From Candidatus Latescibacterota bacterium (GTDB taxonomy: Bacteria > Latescibacterota > UBA2968), in contig JAJDYX010000054.1 in assembly GCA_022824945.1 (NCBI GenBank), positions 1-64,000 on the forward strand: a stretch of DNA of 64,000 bases, written 5' to 3'. Shown one piece after another: positions 1-10,093 of the stretch. A program made the position numbers and the translations under genes. How positions within the stretch are numbered: the stretch's first letter is position 1; every line of letters starts with the position of its first letter. The notes beneath the pieces are model-generated. The model was not told the DNA's origin. It saw only the letters and a list, made by a program, of their open reading frames with translations, and did no database searches.

Positions 1-2726
1 CCGCATTTGCTCGCTTCGCTCTCGCCTTCATACAGAAAAGCCCGGAAGATGTTGCGAATTACATTGATCGACACTTCGACGAACTTGCCAGCCATATTGA
101 CAAAAACTCAATGCAGCTTTGCCAGATTGAGATGCTTTCACGCGCTGGGCTCCCTGACAGAGCAAACGATATTTTCAAAAAAATAAAAGGTAGTTTTTCT
201 GAGGCAGAGAAAAGCAGATTCCGTAGAATAATTTCCGAAGCAGAAGGAATTGATCCAGTTAATATCCTCAAAGCGCAGTTCAAAGAGACAGATTCACTAC
301 AGGATTTGACAATCCTCGTTGACAAACTTGAAACCAAAGACGACTGGAATGGTCTGTGCGAGTATGGCGAAATTCTGTTTGAAAGAACCCATAACTTGCG
401 ACATGCGGAGGGGCTGGCACTCGCTTTATACAACACGCAGAAAAACGAACGGCTTGTAGAATTTCTGAAATCAAATAAGACACTTTTAATACAGTCCGAG
501 AAACTGCAGATGCTCTACTGCTGGTCTTTGTACCTCAACGGTGAGTTGCTGAAGGCTCGCTCCGAATTGGCGAAATTAAATGATGATTGGGATGATGAGA
601 AATACCGTACACTACAAATTTATCTGACAATCTCTTTGGGCGACTGGAACTCTCTTTCTGCGTTTGTCGCTAAAGAGTGCCAAGCGAAAGACAAGAGAAA
701 TGCCCATGAATTGATACATGCTGCTAAACTGGCACTTCATTTGGATTCTATACCCCATGCAAAAGAGTTGATATCTGCCGCAGCAAATAAAGGAAAAAAT
801 GATGCTGGTGTGTTAGGTGCCGCCTGCATTCTTGCAACGAGAGCCGGGTGGGAGGACGAAAATGTCTTTCAATGGATGCACAAAGCCACCGAACTTTCTG
901 GCGACGATGGTCCAATATGGAAGATGACACTGAAGGATTTAGTGAACCAAAAGCCGGATAGGGACCGTCGAGCGTCTGAAATATGGGAGCAGTTGCGACG
1001 TGGCGAACTTCCGATGTTTCTTGCAGCGGAAGGTACCAATAAGTCGCTTAGCGATTTGATGCTTTTCCCTGCTTTGGCGAATCTATCGAAAAACGACCCA
1101 CGAAGTAAAGACGTTATCCCCGCATATAGTGGCCAGCGGCACCCACTATCTCTTAATACTGATAGGCAGGTCGGAATGGATGTGACCGCATTGCTCACCC
1201 TGAGCTTTCTGAATTTGCTTGATGAGGCATTGGATGCTTTTGATACGGTCCACATACCGCATTCAACACTTGGTTGGCTTTTTGATGAAAGACAGAAGGT
1301 TGCCTTTCATCAGCCAAGTCGGATTCAGAACGCGCATAAAATAAGCCATTTGTTGACTACCGGTGCGCTAGAAAAGCTCTCGCCAAGCACTGTACCGGAC
1401 AGCGATTTATCCGCTCAAGTTGGGGACGAGTTGGCACAGTTCATAGCAGAGGCGGAAAAGGTGAGAGATGGACACGATAAACAGCGCATTGTTGTTCAAC
1501 CATCCCCGGTTCACCGTATCGCCTCTCTAATGGAGGAAGAAACTGACTTAACAGCGCACGCAACCGTGCTGAGTAGTTGTCAGGCCATCGTAGATAAGGT
1601 GCGCCAGAAGGGCTGGGTTATGGCGAATGAAGAACAAAAGGCACGCGCCTATTTGCAACTCCACGAGAAACCATGGCCAGATCAGCCAGAAATTTCTGAC
1701 GGGGCAATACTGTATTTAGATGATTTGGCTATAACCTATTTCCTTCATCTTGGGATACTGGAAAAGCTACAAGCCGCGGGCTTCAAACCGATTATTTCAC
1801 CCCAAAAGGTATCTGAAACAAATCAACTCATTTCTTATGAACGTATCTCTGGCGAGGCCAGGAACGCCATAGAACGCATACAGTCTGCCCTCAATTCACG
1901 GATAGAGTCGAAAAAAATAAAGATAGGCAGACAAATCAATGTCGATGAACCAGAAGACCAGTCAATGTCCCCCCATCCAACCGCTGGTATTTTCTCCCTG
2001 TCGAAGGATTGTGACGCGATCATTTCAGATGACCGGTTTCTGAATCAGCATCCCAATTTTAATAATACTGACACATCTATGTCAGTATTTTCAACGTTGG
2101 ATCTCATAGATGCGCTGGTCTCCATTGGTGCTAAAACGGCTGAAGATCGGCTGGAGTACAGGACTCGACTTCGTCAAGCCGGATATATCTTTTTACTAGT
2201 CAGCGAGGATGAATTGGCTCTTCATCTCAATGCCTCTACAGTTGAGGATGGTGAGGTTGTTGAGACAGCCGAATTGAAAGCTATTCGAGAAAACATTCTT
2301 CGTATTCGAATGAGTACCTGGCTCCAGCTTCCAAAAGAGGCACATTGGCTCGTTGAGTTGCAAAAAACTTTCGTCCAGGTGCTAAAAGACATGTGGAAAA
2401 TCGATGCTAATTTTTCAGATGTCCGAGCACGCTCAGACTGGATCATGGCTCAGATTGATATTCGCGGCTGGACACACCAGCTTGAAAAAGAAATTGGATA
2501 TAACATGGTCACGACTGGACGCAGCGCGCATATCCTATGGACACTCGTACTTCCGGTCGAAGAGCCACAGAAAGTTAGGGATGAATACTGGAATTGGGTG
2601 GAAGGTAGGGTTTTAGCTCCACTCAAAGAACAATATCCCGATTTGTATTCATGGATAGTTGATTGGTACCGAAGAGAAATTGCGAAAATGGCTGATATGG
2701 ATCTGATTAAAGGAGAGAAGAAATGA
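1..2726 (+). CDS. TPR-like protein with PIN-like domains, 5' end outside window
   Basis: The reading frame is open from base 3 with no stop before the first in-frame ATG at 111, so the gene almost certainly begins upstream and is cut by the window edge. The visible part is about 907 codons. The first third is a run of amphipathic helices resembling TPR/alpha-solenoid repeats. Around bases 1170-1400 there is a segment with a buried Asp followed by a hydrophobic helix and a strand (GMDVTALLTL, then VHIPHSTL) that looks like the start of a PIN-type nuclease fold. A second PIN-like stretch at about 1700-2130 carries spaced acidic residues (YLDDLA, SETNQ, AIISDDRF). The stop overlaps the next ATG by 4 bp (ATGA), with an AGGAG motif at 2711, so the two genes are probably co-translated. 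The PIN assignment is inference from motif pattern. A role in defence, beside hsdR, is plausible but unproven. Confidence 0.6.
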   Translation, partial: AFARFALAFIQKSPEDVANYIDRHFDELASHIDKNSMQLCQIEMLSRAGLPDRANDIFKKIKGSFSEAEKSRFRRIISEAEGIDPVNILKAQFKETDSLQDLTILVDKLETKDDWNGLCEYGEILFERTHNLRHAEGLALALYNTQKNERLVEFLKSNKTLLIQSEKLQMLYCWSLYLNGELLKARSELAKLNDDWDDEKYRTLQIYLTISLGDWNSLSAFVAKECQAKDKRNAHELIHAAKLALHLDSIPHAKELISAAANKGKNDAGVLGAACILATRAGWEDENVFQWMHKATELSGDDGPIWKMTLKDLVNQKPDRDRRASEIWEQLRRGELPMFLAAEGTNKSLSDLMLFPALANLSKNDPRSKDVIPAYSGQRHPLSLNTDRQVGMDVTALLTLSFLNLLDEALDAFDTVHIPHSTLGWLFDERQKVAFHQPSRIQNAHKISHLLTTGALEKLSPSTVPDSDLSAQVGDELAQFIAEAEKVRDGHDKQRIVVQPSPVHRIASLMEEETDLTAHATVLSSCQAIVDKVRQKGWVMANEEQKARAYLQLHEKPWPDQPEISDGAILYLDDLAITYFLHLGILEKLQAAGFKPIISPQKVSETNQLISYERISGEARNAIERIQSALNSRIESKKIKIGRQINVDEPEDQSMSPHPTAGIFSLSKDCDAIISDDRFLNQHPNFNNTDTSMSVFSTLDLIDALVSIGAKTAEDRLEYRTRLRQAGYIFLLVSEDELALHLNASTVEDGEVVETAELKAIRENILRIRMSTWLQLPKEAHWLVELQKTFVQVLKDMWKIDANFSDVRARSDWIMAQIDIRGWTHQLEKEIGYNMVTTGRSAHILWTLVLPVEEPQKVRDEYWNWVEGRVLAPLKEQYPDLYSWIVDWYRREIAKMADMDLIKGEKK

Positions 2727-4651
2727 TGAACAGTCCTCACGTCAGGTTTGCATTGGCACAGAAGACTTTAGAATTTGTACCTCCGCTGATACGTGATGCT
2801 TTGCTTGAAGATCAGGATTTTCGAAAGAATTACGGTCTTGTAAAGAAAGCTATTCTTACACTTCCTGATCTTGATATTTCATTTCCTCGTTCCAGTCTAT
2901 ACAGTGCTGTTCGCAGGGTTCTTTCCGGTGCAACAGAAAAGAAAGTGGTTAACACGAAGGGCAAAAAGTGGCGGCTAAAGAACATCAGCAAAAAAGGAGA
3001 GTTGCCAAATCTTTCGCTTTCTCGTGGCGAAAAGCGTTTTCCTCTACCCGGCCTTGCAGCACTTTCCCCGAATAGAGATACACGTCTGCTTTTTCTTGAT
3101 GAAGCCATTTTCAGCTTCAATCTGCCCAACAGTGCATCAGAGCGATGGCGTAATATTCTTTCGGAGCGTGCCCTTGCAGATGACGAGGTTGATGCGTTTT
3201 ACAGTGAGTTGCGCGATACACCAGTCGAAAATATGCGGGCCATAAGCAGTGAGATTATAACCGGACAAATTAGCCTATCTTCTCCGGTTCCCCCTTCCCG
3301 TAGATATTTTGAAAGACTTGTGGGCAAATATGACAAAAGTAGCTCCATTCGCGACTATGCTGCCAGTGGTGGTAGAAAGCTCTTTGCTCAACTATCTGCG
3401 TGGCGACCTTATGATGGCTTTTTGTTTGGCCTCCTTCTATCGTCACATTCTTCGCTAACAGATGAGATCAATGTCGATCAGTTGAGCAGTGAAGACCTTG
3501 TACGCGCCTACAATTTTTTGGAAAAACATGGAGACAGAATTTCGCAGTTGGGGGCCATTGAAGTCGGATTGCGCGTTCTTCCATCAAGGCCAGAGATAGA
3601 ACAGCCTCTTATGCATCTCATTGAAAAAATTCGAGACGATGATGTTGATGGACAAGCGAGTGGTTTCAATCTACTCTCGGCATTATTTTGCCTCGTGGAT
3701 GGAGAGCTATCAAGAACTCGTCTTTTGTCTTCGGAACCGCCTTTTTACAGAAGATTGGCAGCCTTGTCACAGGCGGCCTTGATTCATCGTCAGCTTGTAA
3801 ATTTACCTGTTGATATTGATCAATTCAGCAAAGAGGCGTTTAGCAATCTTGGACAGCAATATTACCTCCAATCGCTGGTCGATATGCGTTTGGAGCCGCG
3901 CTGGGATCCCGAGTTTGTAGTGGCTTCGCAAATGAAGGCCAATTTCTTTGGTCGCATATTGATCGCTGCTAAGAAATACGAGCAGAATATAACGGGTAGC
4001 CAGATATATAATTTAGTGCTCGCAGACAAGACTGAAAGCCTTTCACCTTTTGGTTATTTTCCCGAGACGTGGTTACCTGGACCATTAGAGGGAGCCGAAT
4101 ATACGCAGAACACGTTGCCTCCCAAAGTTTCTGAAGTGATTGAAACTCAACTTAGCGCAAAAGAAGTCGGCCCATCCTCTTTTCCTGCTCTTGTAAATTT
4201 CGTCTTGCTTTACCCCATTGGCGCAGACCATGCTAAATTGGCGGCAAAAGCACTACAGCGTGCTAACTATCGGCTTCCGAACATAGAAGAAAGATCGGAG
4301 CTTGTTGTTATATTAGATGGATTGGCTAAGGTTGCTGCCGTTTCGAGAAGTCCCAAACTCGCGGACGAATTGCAAATCCTTGTACGTAGATACAGGCATG
4401 ATGCTGAGTATGCGTTATCTATACAAGAAGTCATAAAAATCTGCCTCGCAGCCGCTGCAAGCCGTTCGCAACTGGACGAATGGACAGAATTTGTTGGTAG
4501 CTGGCTGACAGAACTCGCATTGGGTGATTTGAAAGAAGATGAAGGTCCTATGTTGTACGAGTACTTGAAAAGGCTTTTACATGCCGTTCCTGAACTATGG
4601 GTATCCTGCGGTAGAGCCGATGCCGCTCTATCTGCTTTCATAAACAAATAA
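2723..4651 (+). CDS. Hypothetical protein coupled to the TPR/PIN-like gene
   Basis: I do not recognise this 642-residue protein. It has no signal peptide, no obvious membrane segment and no catalytic motif that I can read. The sequence looks largely helical, with a basic N-terminal region rich in Arg/Lys (about residues 55-110). The start ATG overlaps the stop of the preceding gene by 4 bp and follows an AGGAGAG ribosome binding site. This argues that the two proteins are made together and may form a complex. The gene sits directly before hsdR, separated by 163 bp containing short repeats. Function unknown; an accessory to the type I restriction locus is one possibility. Confidence 0.55.
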   Translation: MMNSPHVRFALAQKTLEFVPPLIRDALLEDQDFRKNYGLVKKAILTLPDLDISFPRSSLYSAVRRVLSGATEKKVVNTKGKKWRLKNISKKGELPNLSLSRGEKRFPLPGLAALSPNRDTRLLFLDEAIFSFNLPNSASERWRNILSERALADDEVDAFYSELRDTPVENMRAISSEIITGQISLSSPVPPSRRYFERLVGKYDKSSSIRDYAASGGRKLFAQLSAWRPYDGFLFGLLLSSHSSLTDEINVDQLSSEDLVRAYNFLEKHGDRISQLGAIEVGLRVLPSRPEIEQPLMHLIEKIRDDDVDGQASGFNLLSALFCLVDGELSRTRLLSSEPPFYRRLAALSQAALIHRQLVNLPVDIDQFSKEAFSNLGQQYYLQSLVDMRLEPRWDPEFVVASQMKANFFGRILIAAKKYEQNITGSQIYNLVLADKTESLSPFGYFPETWLPGPLEGAEYTQNTLPPKVSEVIETQLSAKEVGPSSFPALVNFVLLYPIGADHAKLAAKALQRANYRLPNIEERSELVVILDGLAKVAAVSRSPKLADELQILVRRYRHDAEYALSIQEVIKICLAAAASRSQLDEWTEFVGSWLTELALGDLKEDEGPMLYEYLKRLLHAVPELWVSCGRADAALSAFINK

Positions 4652-4745
4652 CCCATCTGACCAGAAAACTCGTTCACCCTTGCATCTAACGGCATTTCCT
4701 CTGGACCTTGCTCAAAATACCTAACTATCTATTTCATAAGGATTT

Positions 4746-4795
4746 CATCTGCCTTCATCTGCGGCCATCTGCGTCATCTGCGGACCCTTCTGCGG
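4746..4795 (+). repeat. Short CATCTGC repeats with about 10-bp period
   Basis: The heptamer CATCTGC occurs at 4746, 4756, 4766 and 4775, and a related TTCTGCGGA follows at 4788. Spacing is 10, 10 and 9 bp, about one helical turn. The block lies 20-70 bp before the hsdR start in the only sizeable gap of the locus. It may be a protein-binding or dispersed intergenic repeat; no function is shown. Confidence 0.6.
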
Positions 4796-4814
4796 ATAAA
4801 ACAGGAACAAAGCA

Positions 4815-7800
4815 ATGCCTACCTTCCCCTTCAGTGAAAAACACCTCTCCCAGATACCCGCTCTGCAACAGCTAATGAACATGGGCTACCGGTATCTATC
4901 CCCCGACCAGGCGATGGTAGAACGCGGTGGTCGCGCCTCCAATGTGCTGCTGGAGAACATCTTGCGTGATCAGCTTAAAAAAATAAACCGCATTCGCTAC
5001 AAGGGTGAGGTGTATCTGTTCAGCGAGGAAAATATTCAATCCGCCATTCAGAAAATCAAAAATGTTCAATACGATGGCTTACAAAAAACAAATGAAGCGA
5101 TCTACGACCTGATAACGCTTGGCACATCACTTGAACAAACCATTGAGAGCGATTCCAAAAGTTATACCCTGAACTATATCGACTGGAAAAATCCCGCGAA
5201 CAATGTATTTCACGCCACAGCAGAATTTTCTGTTGAACGCTCCCGCAGCATGGAAACCGCAAGACCCGATATTGTGCTGTTTGTGAATGGCATTCCCCTT
5301 GTCGTAATCGAGTGCAAAGGCCCCGATGTAGATGTGGATCAGGCCATATCTCAAACAATCCGAAATCAAGGCGAAGAATACATCTCTCGACTCTTTATTT
5401 ACGCGCAGTTATTGCTGGCTATAAACAAAAATGCGGCAAAGTACGCAACAGTGGGAACTTCAAAGGCGTTCTGGAGTATTTGGGACGAAATGGAAGATTC
5501 TACTCACGACGTGAATGCCAGCATCAATAAATCCCTTTCTGCTGAAGACAAAGACGCCCTATTCCGCGGCGATTTTGCCCTGGCACAACCGCACTTTGCC
5601 GCGCTTGAAAGCACAGGCGACCGACTGCTCACGGAACAGGACAAATGTCTTTACAGCCTGTGTCGTCCAGAGCGCCTGTTAGAACTGATTTACAGCTTTA
5701 TTGTCTTTGACCTCGGTGTCAAGAAAATTGCCCGATACCAGCAGTTCTTTCTGGTTCGTTCCGCAATGAAGCGTATCAAACAAACGGACAATAGAGGACG
5801 CCGCCAGGGCGGCATTGTCTGGCACACACAGGGGTCTGGAAAGTCCATCACAATGGTCATGCTCGCTCGTGCTCTGGCTCTGGACCCAGAACTGAACAAC
5901 TCCCGAATGATTCTCGTTACAGACCGCAAAGACCTGGATAAACAACTCGGCAACACCTTCGCGGCGTGTGGACTGATCATGGAGCGGGCGACAACCGGGC
6001 GAAATCTGGTCAAACACATCAAAAACGAAGTGGGCATCATCACGACGCTGATCAATAAATTTGATACGGCACTTTCTGCTGAAAAATACGTTGATGACTC
6101 AGCGAATATTGTCGTCCTCGTAGATGAAAGCCATCGAACAAATTTTGGTTCTCTCGCAGCGCGCATGAGGCAGATGTTACCCAATGCCTGTTACATCGGT
6201 TTCACGGGCACGCCATTGATGAAAAGAGAGAAGAACAGTTTTGTCAGATTTGGAGGTCTTATTGAACCGCATTATTCCGTGCGACAGGCGATCACAGACA
6301 AAGCAGTAGTTCCCCTCCTTTACGAAGGTCGACATGTGGAGATAGAGCAAAATCAAAACGCAGTTGATTTGTGGTTCGAACGCCATACGGTAAACCTGAC
6401 AGAGGAACAAAAAGCCGATCTAAAAAGGAAATATTCCCGTGCAGATGCACTCAATCAGGCAGATCAGGCCGTCTATATGCGCGCGTTTGACATAAGCACA
6501 CACTACCGCGTAAACTGGCAGGACACCGAATTTAAGGCGCAACTTGTAGCCCCCAACAAAGCGACTGCCCTGAAGTATCGAGAATTTTTCAACGATATAA
6601 ATGCTGTTTCATCGGAGGTCGTTATTTCTCCCCCGGATATGCGAGAGGGGCATGAGGAGGTAGGCGAAGAGACAGATGAGGTCAACGCATTCTGGAACAA
6701 AATGATGGCCCGTTATGGTTCTGAGGATCAATACAACAAGCAAATCATCGCACAGTTCAAACATGCGGACGAACCAGAAATTTTGATTGTAGTAGATAAA
6801 CTCATCACCGGATTTGACGCACCTCGCAACACCGTGCTCTATCTGTGCCGCAAGTTGCGCGAACACACATTGCTCCAAGCTATTGCCCGGGTTAATCGCG
6901 TACACGAAAATAAGGAATTTGGCTATGTCGTCGATTATGCCAATGTATTGGGTGAATTGGACAAAGCACTGAACGAATACGACGCGCTTGCGGATTTTGA
7001 CGGAGAGGACCTCGCCGATGTCCTGGTCTCCATCCAGGAAGAAATACAAAAATTGCCGCAACGTTACTCGGACCTCTGGGACATATTCAAAGAAATTAAA
7101 AACTCTCGCGATGAAGAACGCTACGAAGTCCTGCTATCCGATGACGCATTGCGGGAGGAATTTTATGAACGCCTCACGGAGTACGGCAAGACCCTTGCCA
7201 TTGCGCTTTCATCTGAGCAGTTCATTATGCAGACCGACGAGGCGCAACTCAAACGCTACAAAAGCGACCTCTTGCGTTTTGAGAAACTGAGAAAGGCCGT
7301 CAGACTGCGCTACGCCGAAGCCATTGTTTACGGCGACTATGACTCCAAAATTAAAAAGTTGCTAAACACGCATATTCAAGCAAACGAGGTCACCCAATTA
7401 AACACCCCCGTGAATATTTTTGATAACAACGCCTTTCCTATGGTCAGAGAGGCGCAAGGCATTTATCGCACCCCAAACACGGCGGCAAACGCCGACCATA
7501 TCGCGCATGCGACCAAACGCAAGATTACCGAAAACATGGACAAAGACCCCGCGTTTTATGAGAAATTCTCAAAGCTCATTCAGGAGGCAATTGACGATTT
7601 CAGGCAGCAACGGATATTAGCCCTGGATTATCTGCAAAAGGTGAGCGATATTCGAGACAAGGTCGAAAACACACAACGCGATGATGTCCCCGATGAGATT
7701 CGCAATAATCGTGAAGCCTGTGCGTATTTTGGCGCAATTAAACCTTGTTTGTCAAAAATTGATATAGATGAAAGCCAGACCGATGACATAGCAATAAAAA

Positions 7801-8009
7801 CAACGCTTGCCATTCAAACCGCGATAGAAAAAAATTGGAAGGTAGATTTTTGGAACGATAGCGACGCGCAAAATGACGTAAAAAATGAGATGGATGACTT
7901 CTTCTACGATGTGGTGGAAGATGTATATGGCATTGATTTATCGTCAGAGCAGATGGACGAAATGATCAGCCAAACAATGCAGATCGCCAAATTCTGGAGA
8001 CCCGCTTAA
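4815..8009 (+). CDS. hsdR: Type I restriction endonuclease subunit R
   Basis: This 1064-residue protein is the ATP-dependent motor and nuclease subunit of a type I restriction-modification complex. The N-terminal nuclease shows the PD-(D/E)xK pattern, with D152 in ARPDIVLF and E166-x-K168 in VIECKG. The SF2 motor follows: Walker A TQGSGKS at about 338-344, a DESH box near residue 440 (VLVDESHR), motif III GFTGTP, and a helicase C-terminal part with LLQAIARVNR. The length is normal for the family. Neither hsdM nor hsdS is in the window, so they would have to be upstream of base 1 or absent. The stop overlaps the start of the next gene (TAATG). The ribosome binding site before ATG 4815 is weak (AGGAACA). 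Confidence 0.95.
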   Translation: MPTFPFSEKHLSQIPALQQLMNMGYRYLSPDQAMVERGGRASNVLLENILRDQLKKINRIRYKGEVYLFSEENIQSAIQKIKNVQYDGLQKTNEAIYDLITLGTSLEQTIESDSKSYTLNYIDWKNPANNVFHATAEFSVERSRSMETARPDIVLFVNGIPLVVIECKGPDVDVDQAISQTIRNQGEEYISRLFIYAQLLLAINKNAAKYATVGTSKAFWSIWDEMEDSTHDVNASINKSLSAEDKDALFRGDFALAQPHFAALESTGDRLLTEQDKCLYSLCRPERLLELIYSFIVFDLGVKKIARYQQFFLVRSAMKRIKQTDNRGRRQGGIVWHTQGSGKSITMVMLARALALDPELNNSRMILVTDRKDLDKQLGNTFAACGLIMERATTGRNLVKHIKNEVGIITTLINKFDTALSAEKYVDDSANIVVLVDESHRTNFGSLAARMRQMLPNACYIGFTGTPLMKREKNSFVRFGGLIEPHYSVRQAITDKAVVPLLYEGRHVEIEQNQNAVDLWFERHTVNLTEEQKADLKRKYSRADALNQADQAVYMRAFDISTHYRVNWQDTEFKAQLVAPNKATALKYREFFNDINAVSSEVVISPPDMREGHEEVGEETDEVNAFWNKMMARYGSEDQYNKQIIAQFKHADEPEILIVVDKLITGFDAPRNTVLYLCRKLREHTLLQAIARVNRVHENKEFGYVVDYANVLGELDKALNEYDALADFDGEDLADVLVSIQEEIQKLPQRYSDLWDIFKEIKNSRDEERYEVLLSDDALREEFYERLTEYGKTLAIALSSEQFIMQTDEAQLKRYKSDLLRFEKLRKAVRLRYAEAIVYGDYDSKIKKLLNTHIQANEVTQLNTPVNIFDNNAFPMVREAQGIYRTPNTAANADHIAHATKRKITENMDKDPAFYEKFSKLIQEAIDDFRQQRILALDYLQKVSDIRDKVENTQRDDVPDEIRNNREACAYFGAIKPCLSKIDIDESQTDDIAIKTTLAIQTAIEKNWKVDFWNDSDAQNDVKNEMDDFFYDVVEDVYGIDLSSEQMDEMISQTMQIAKFWRPA

Positions 8010-8719
8010 TGTCGGAAACTCAGTATGCCATCACATACGCGGGCGAATCTATTCCCTTTCATCTGAGTTATTCCAACAGGAAGTCTATCGAAATTGCCGT
8101 TCACCCAGATGGCTTAGTGACCGTAAAAGCACCACTGGAAACAGATAAAGGTCTCATCAAGCGTCGCGTTTACAAGCGGGCGCGTTGGATAAGACGCCAG
8201 ATTCGCTATTTCGCACAGTTTGACCCGCGGACTCCAGAGCGGCGGTTTGTCGGAGGTGAAAGCCACCTGTACCTGGGCAAAAAGTATCGGCTGAAGATAA
8301 GACGGGCTGAAACGGACAAGGTCTTGCTAAAGCATGGATTTTTTTATATCGCAACGGTTAATAACGAGCCAGAACATATCGCGATGTTGCTTGGAGAATG
8401 GTACCGAAGCAAGGCGAATATTTATTTTTTGAAAGTGTTTGAAGAATGCTGGCGTCCCTTTCAGAAAAAAGAGGTGGGTAAACCCACCCTCAAAATCCGA
8501 AATATGAAAACGCGCTGGGGCAGTCTGAGTAGCAAAGGCAACCTGACATTAAATCTGGAACTCATCAAAGCACCCAGAGAATGTATTGAATACGTCATTA
8601 TCCACGAGCTATGCCACCTGTTTCACCCCAATCACGGGACAGAGTTTTATAACTTGCTTGAGCGCATGCTCCCCGATTGGATAAAACGAAAGCACAAATT
8701 GGAAATGGCACTGTCTTAG
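8009..8719 (+). CDS. M48/YgjP-type metallopeptidase
   Basis: The 236-residue protein carries the zinc motif HELCH (in VIIHELCHLF) followed by HPNHGTEFY, the arrangement of the YgjP/DUF45 SprT-like metallopeptidases. A conserved TRWGS segment precedes it, as is usual in the family. There is no signal peptide or membrane segment, so the protein is cytoplasmic. Its ATG overlaps the hsdR stop by one base (TAATG), so translation is coupled. YgjP-type peptidases are frequent companions of type I restriction genes. What they cleave there is not established to my knowledge. Confidence 0.88.
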   Translation: MSETQYAITYAGESIPFHLSYSNRKSIEIAVHPDGLVTVKAPLETDKGLIKRRVYKRARWIRRQIRYFAQFDPRTPERRFVGGESHLYLGKKYRLKIRRAETDKVLLKHGFFYIATVNNEPEHIAMLLGEWYRSKANIYFLKVFEECWRPFQKKEVGKPTLKIRNMKTRWGSLSSKGNLTLNLELIKAPRECIEYVIIHELCHLFHPNHGTEFYNLLERMLPDWIKRKHKLEMALS

Positions 8720-8751
8720 AATCAGTTCCAGCTTTCAATTTACGTATCAGA

Positions 8752-10068
8752 TCACAACATAGTCAGTTTTTGTGATAAATTTTCAACAGGTGTAAACACC
8801 CACTGTTTTCCAACTTTTACCGTATTGAGCAATCCATGAGCCTGTAAATTCAGCAAATCTGTACGTGCGGTCTGATAAACCACATTGTGGCTATTCTGGT
8901 GGCCATAGATTGTATATCGATGGCGGGGATGACGAAGTGCGTGACTCAAAAGTGCGCGTTGTCGATGATTGAACACGGCAGAATTTTTCAACACCTGATC
9001 AATGTCTTCAAATAGTCGCGCTTTGCGTTTGATATATTGATGAAATACATCCACAGTTTGCTCAATAACGCGCAATTGATACAAAATAAAATAAGTCAAA
9101 TCATTGTCATCTGTCTCAGTGTACAAAAAGGACCTGCTATATCTTACGGGAGCCTTGCGCAAAATTTGCGAAATAGACAAAAACTTAAACATCCAGTAAC
9201 CATTGCGTAGCATCGACCAGTAAAACAGTACACGTGCAGTGCGCCCATTGCCATCGACAAACGGGTGGTCATATCCCAGCCAGAAATGCAACATAATCGC
9301 CCGAAGCACCGGATGAATAAACCAATCTGGCGTTTTGCCATTGGCAAAATCACACATCGCCTGCATGCGATTGGGAAGTTCTTCGGCAGGTGGCGGACGG
9401 TGCAAAACCTCACCTGTATTAGGATCAGTAACATAAATAAGCTCTTTTTCATACCGAAAACGGCCAGTACCCGAAGGATCGTCCAGTGTATCTTCCGTCA
9501 CCATGCGGTGCAGATCGAAAATCAGGTCTTGAGTTAAAGGTTGATCTTTCAACTCCCCAATTGCATTCATAGCGAGATAATTATTCAAAATCATCTGCTC
9601 GCTGCGATTCTGAGGGGAACGTCCAATGCGGAGCATTTCTCTGGCGACCTGACGCGTGGTTGTAGCACCTTCGAGCTGGCTGGATGTAATGGCCTCTTCA
9701 ATCAGTGAATCCACAAAATAGAGATTGGAAACCTCAGATGCGGTGGCTTGTTCGTGCAGATCAGAAAAACCAAGCCTTTCCAAATCAATTTGATGCAAAT
9801 ACTCGGGAATGGGATCTATAATCAAAAAACGAAAAGGGATTCCCGAGCAATCGACAAGTGGGATTTCTTTCCACAACCCCCTGCGGTACAACTTAATACC
9901 CAACCACCACTCGCGGTGCGTCAGCCCTTGGGGAGGTATTCGATATCGCAACTGATCCCAATGCAGGTAGTCAGACAACTCTACTTCCGAAATCAAATGC
10001 AGAAATCGTTCAACTTGCAAATCGCGCATCAGATCATCGAAAGCTGGTGGTGTTTGAGGTTTTTTCAT
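8752..10068 (-). CDS. Fic family protein (AMPylase type) with C-terminal winged helix
   Basis: The 438-residue protein has the Fic core motif HPFVDGNGR at residues 268-276 (HPFxDGNGRxxR), which in this family transfers AMP from ATP to hydroxyl side chains of target proteins. An inhibitory-helix motif of the (S/T)xxxE(G/N) type is present upstream as SSQLEG (129-134), which places it with class II Fic proteins that inhibit themselves. The last 80 residues read like a winged-helix DNA-binding domain, typical of autoregulated Fic proteins. The gene converges on the hsdR/YgjP operon with a 32-bp gap. A perfect 15-bp inverted repeat lies 26 bp before the start and is a good candidate autoregulatory operator. 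The target is unknown. Confidence 0.9.
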   Translation of the reverse strand: MKKPQTPPAFDDLMRDLQVERFLHLISEVELSDYLHWDQLRYRIPPQGLTHREWWLGIKLYRRGLWKEIPLVDCSGIPFRFLIIDPIPEYLHQIDLERLGFSDLHEQATASEVSNLYFVDSLIEEAITSSQLEGATTTRQVAREMLRIGRSPQNRSEQMILNNYLAMNAIGELKDQPLTQDLIFDLHRMVTEDTLDDPSGTGRFRYEKELIYVTDPNTGEVLHRPPPAEELPNRMQAMCDFANGKTPDWFIHPVLRAIMLHFWLGYDHPFVDGNGRTARVLFYWSMLRNGYWMFKFLSISQILRKAPVRYSRSFLYTETDDNDLTYFILYQLRVIEQTVDVFHQYIKRKARLFEDIDQVLKNSAVFNHRQRALLSHALRHPRHRYTIYGHQNSHNVVYQTARTDLLNLQAHGLLNTVKVGKQWVFTPVENLSQKLTML

Positions 10069-10093
10069 AGTCGCTGTCCATCCATATTAAATG

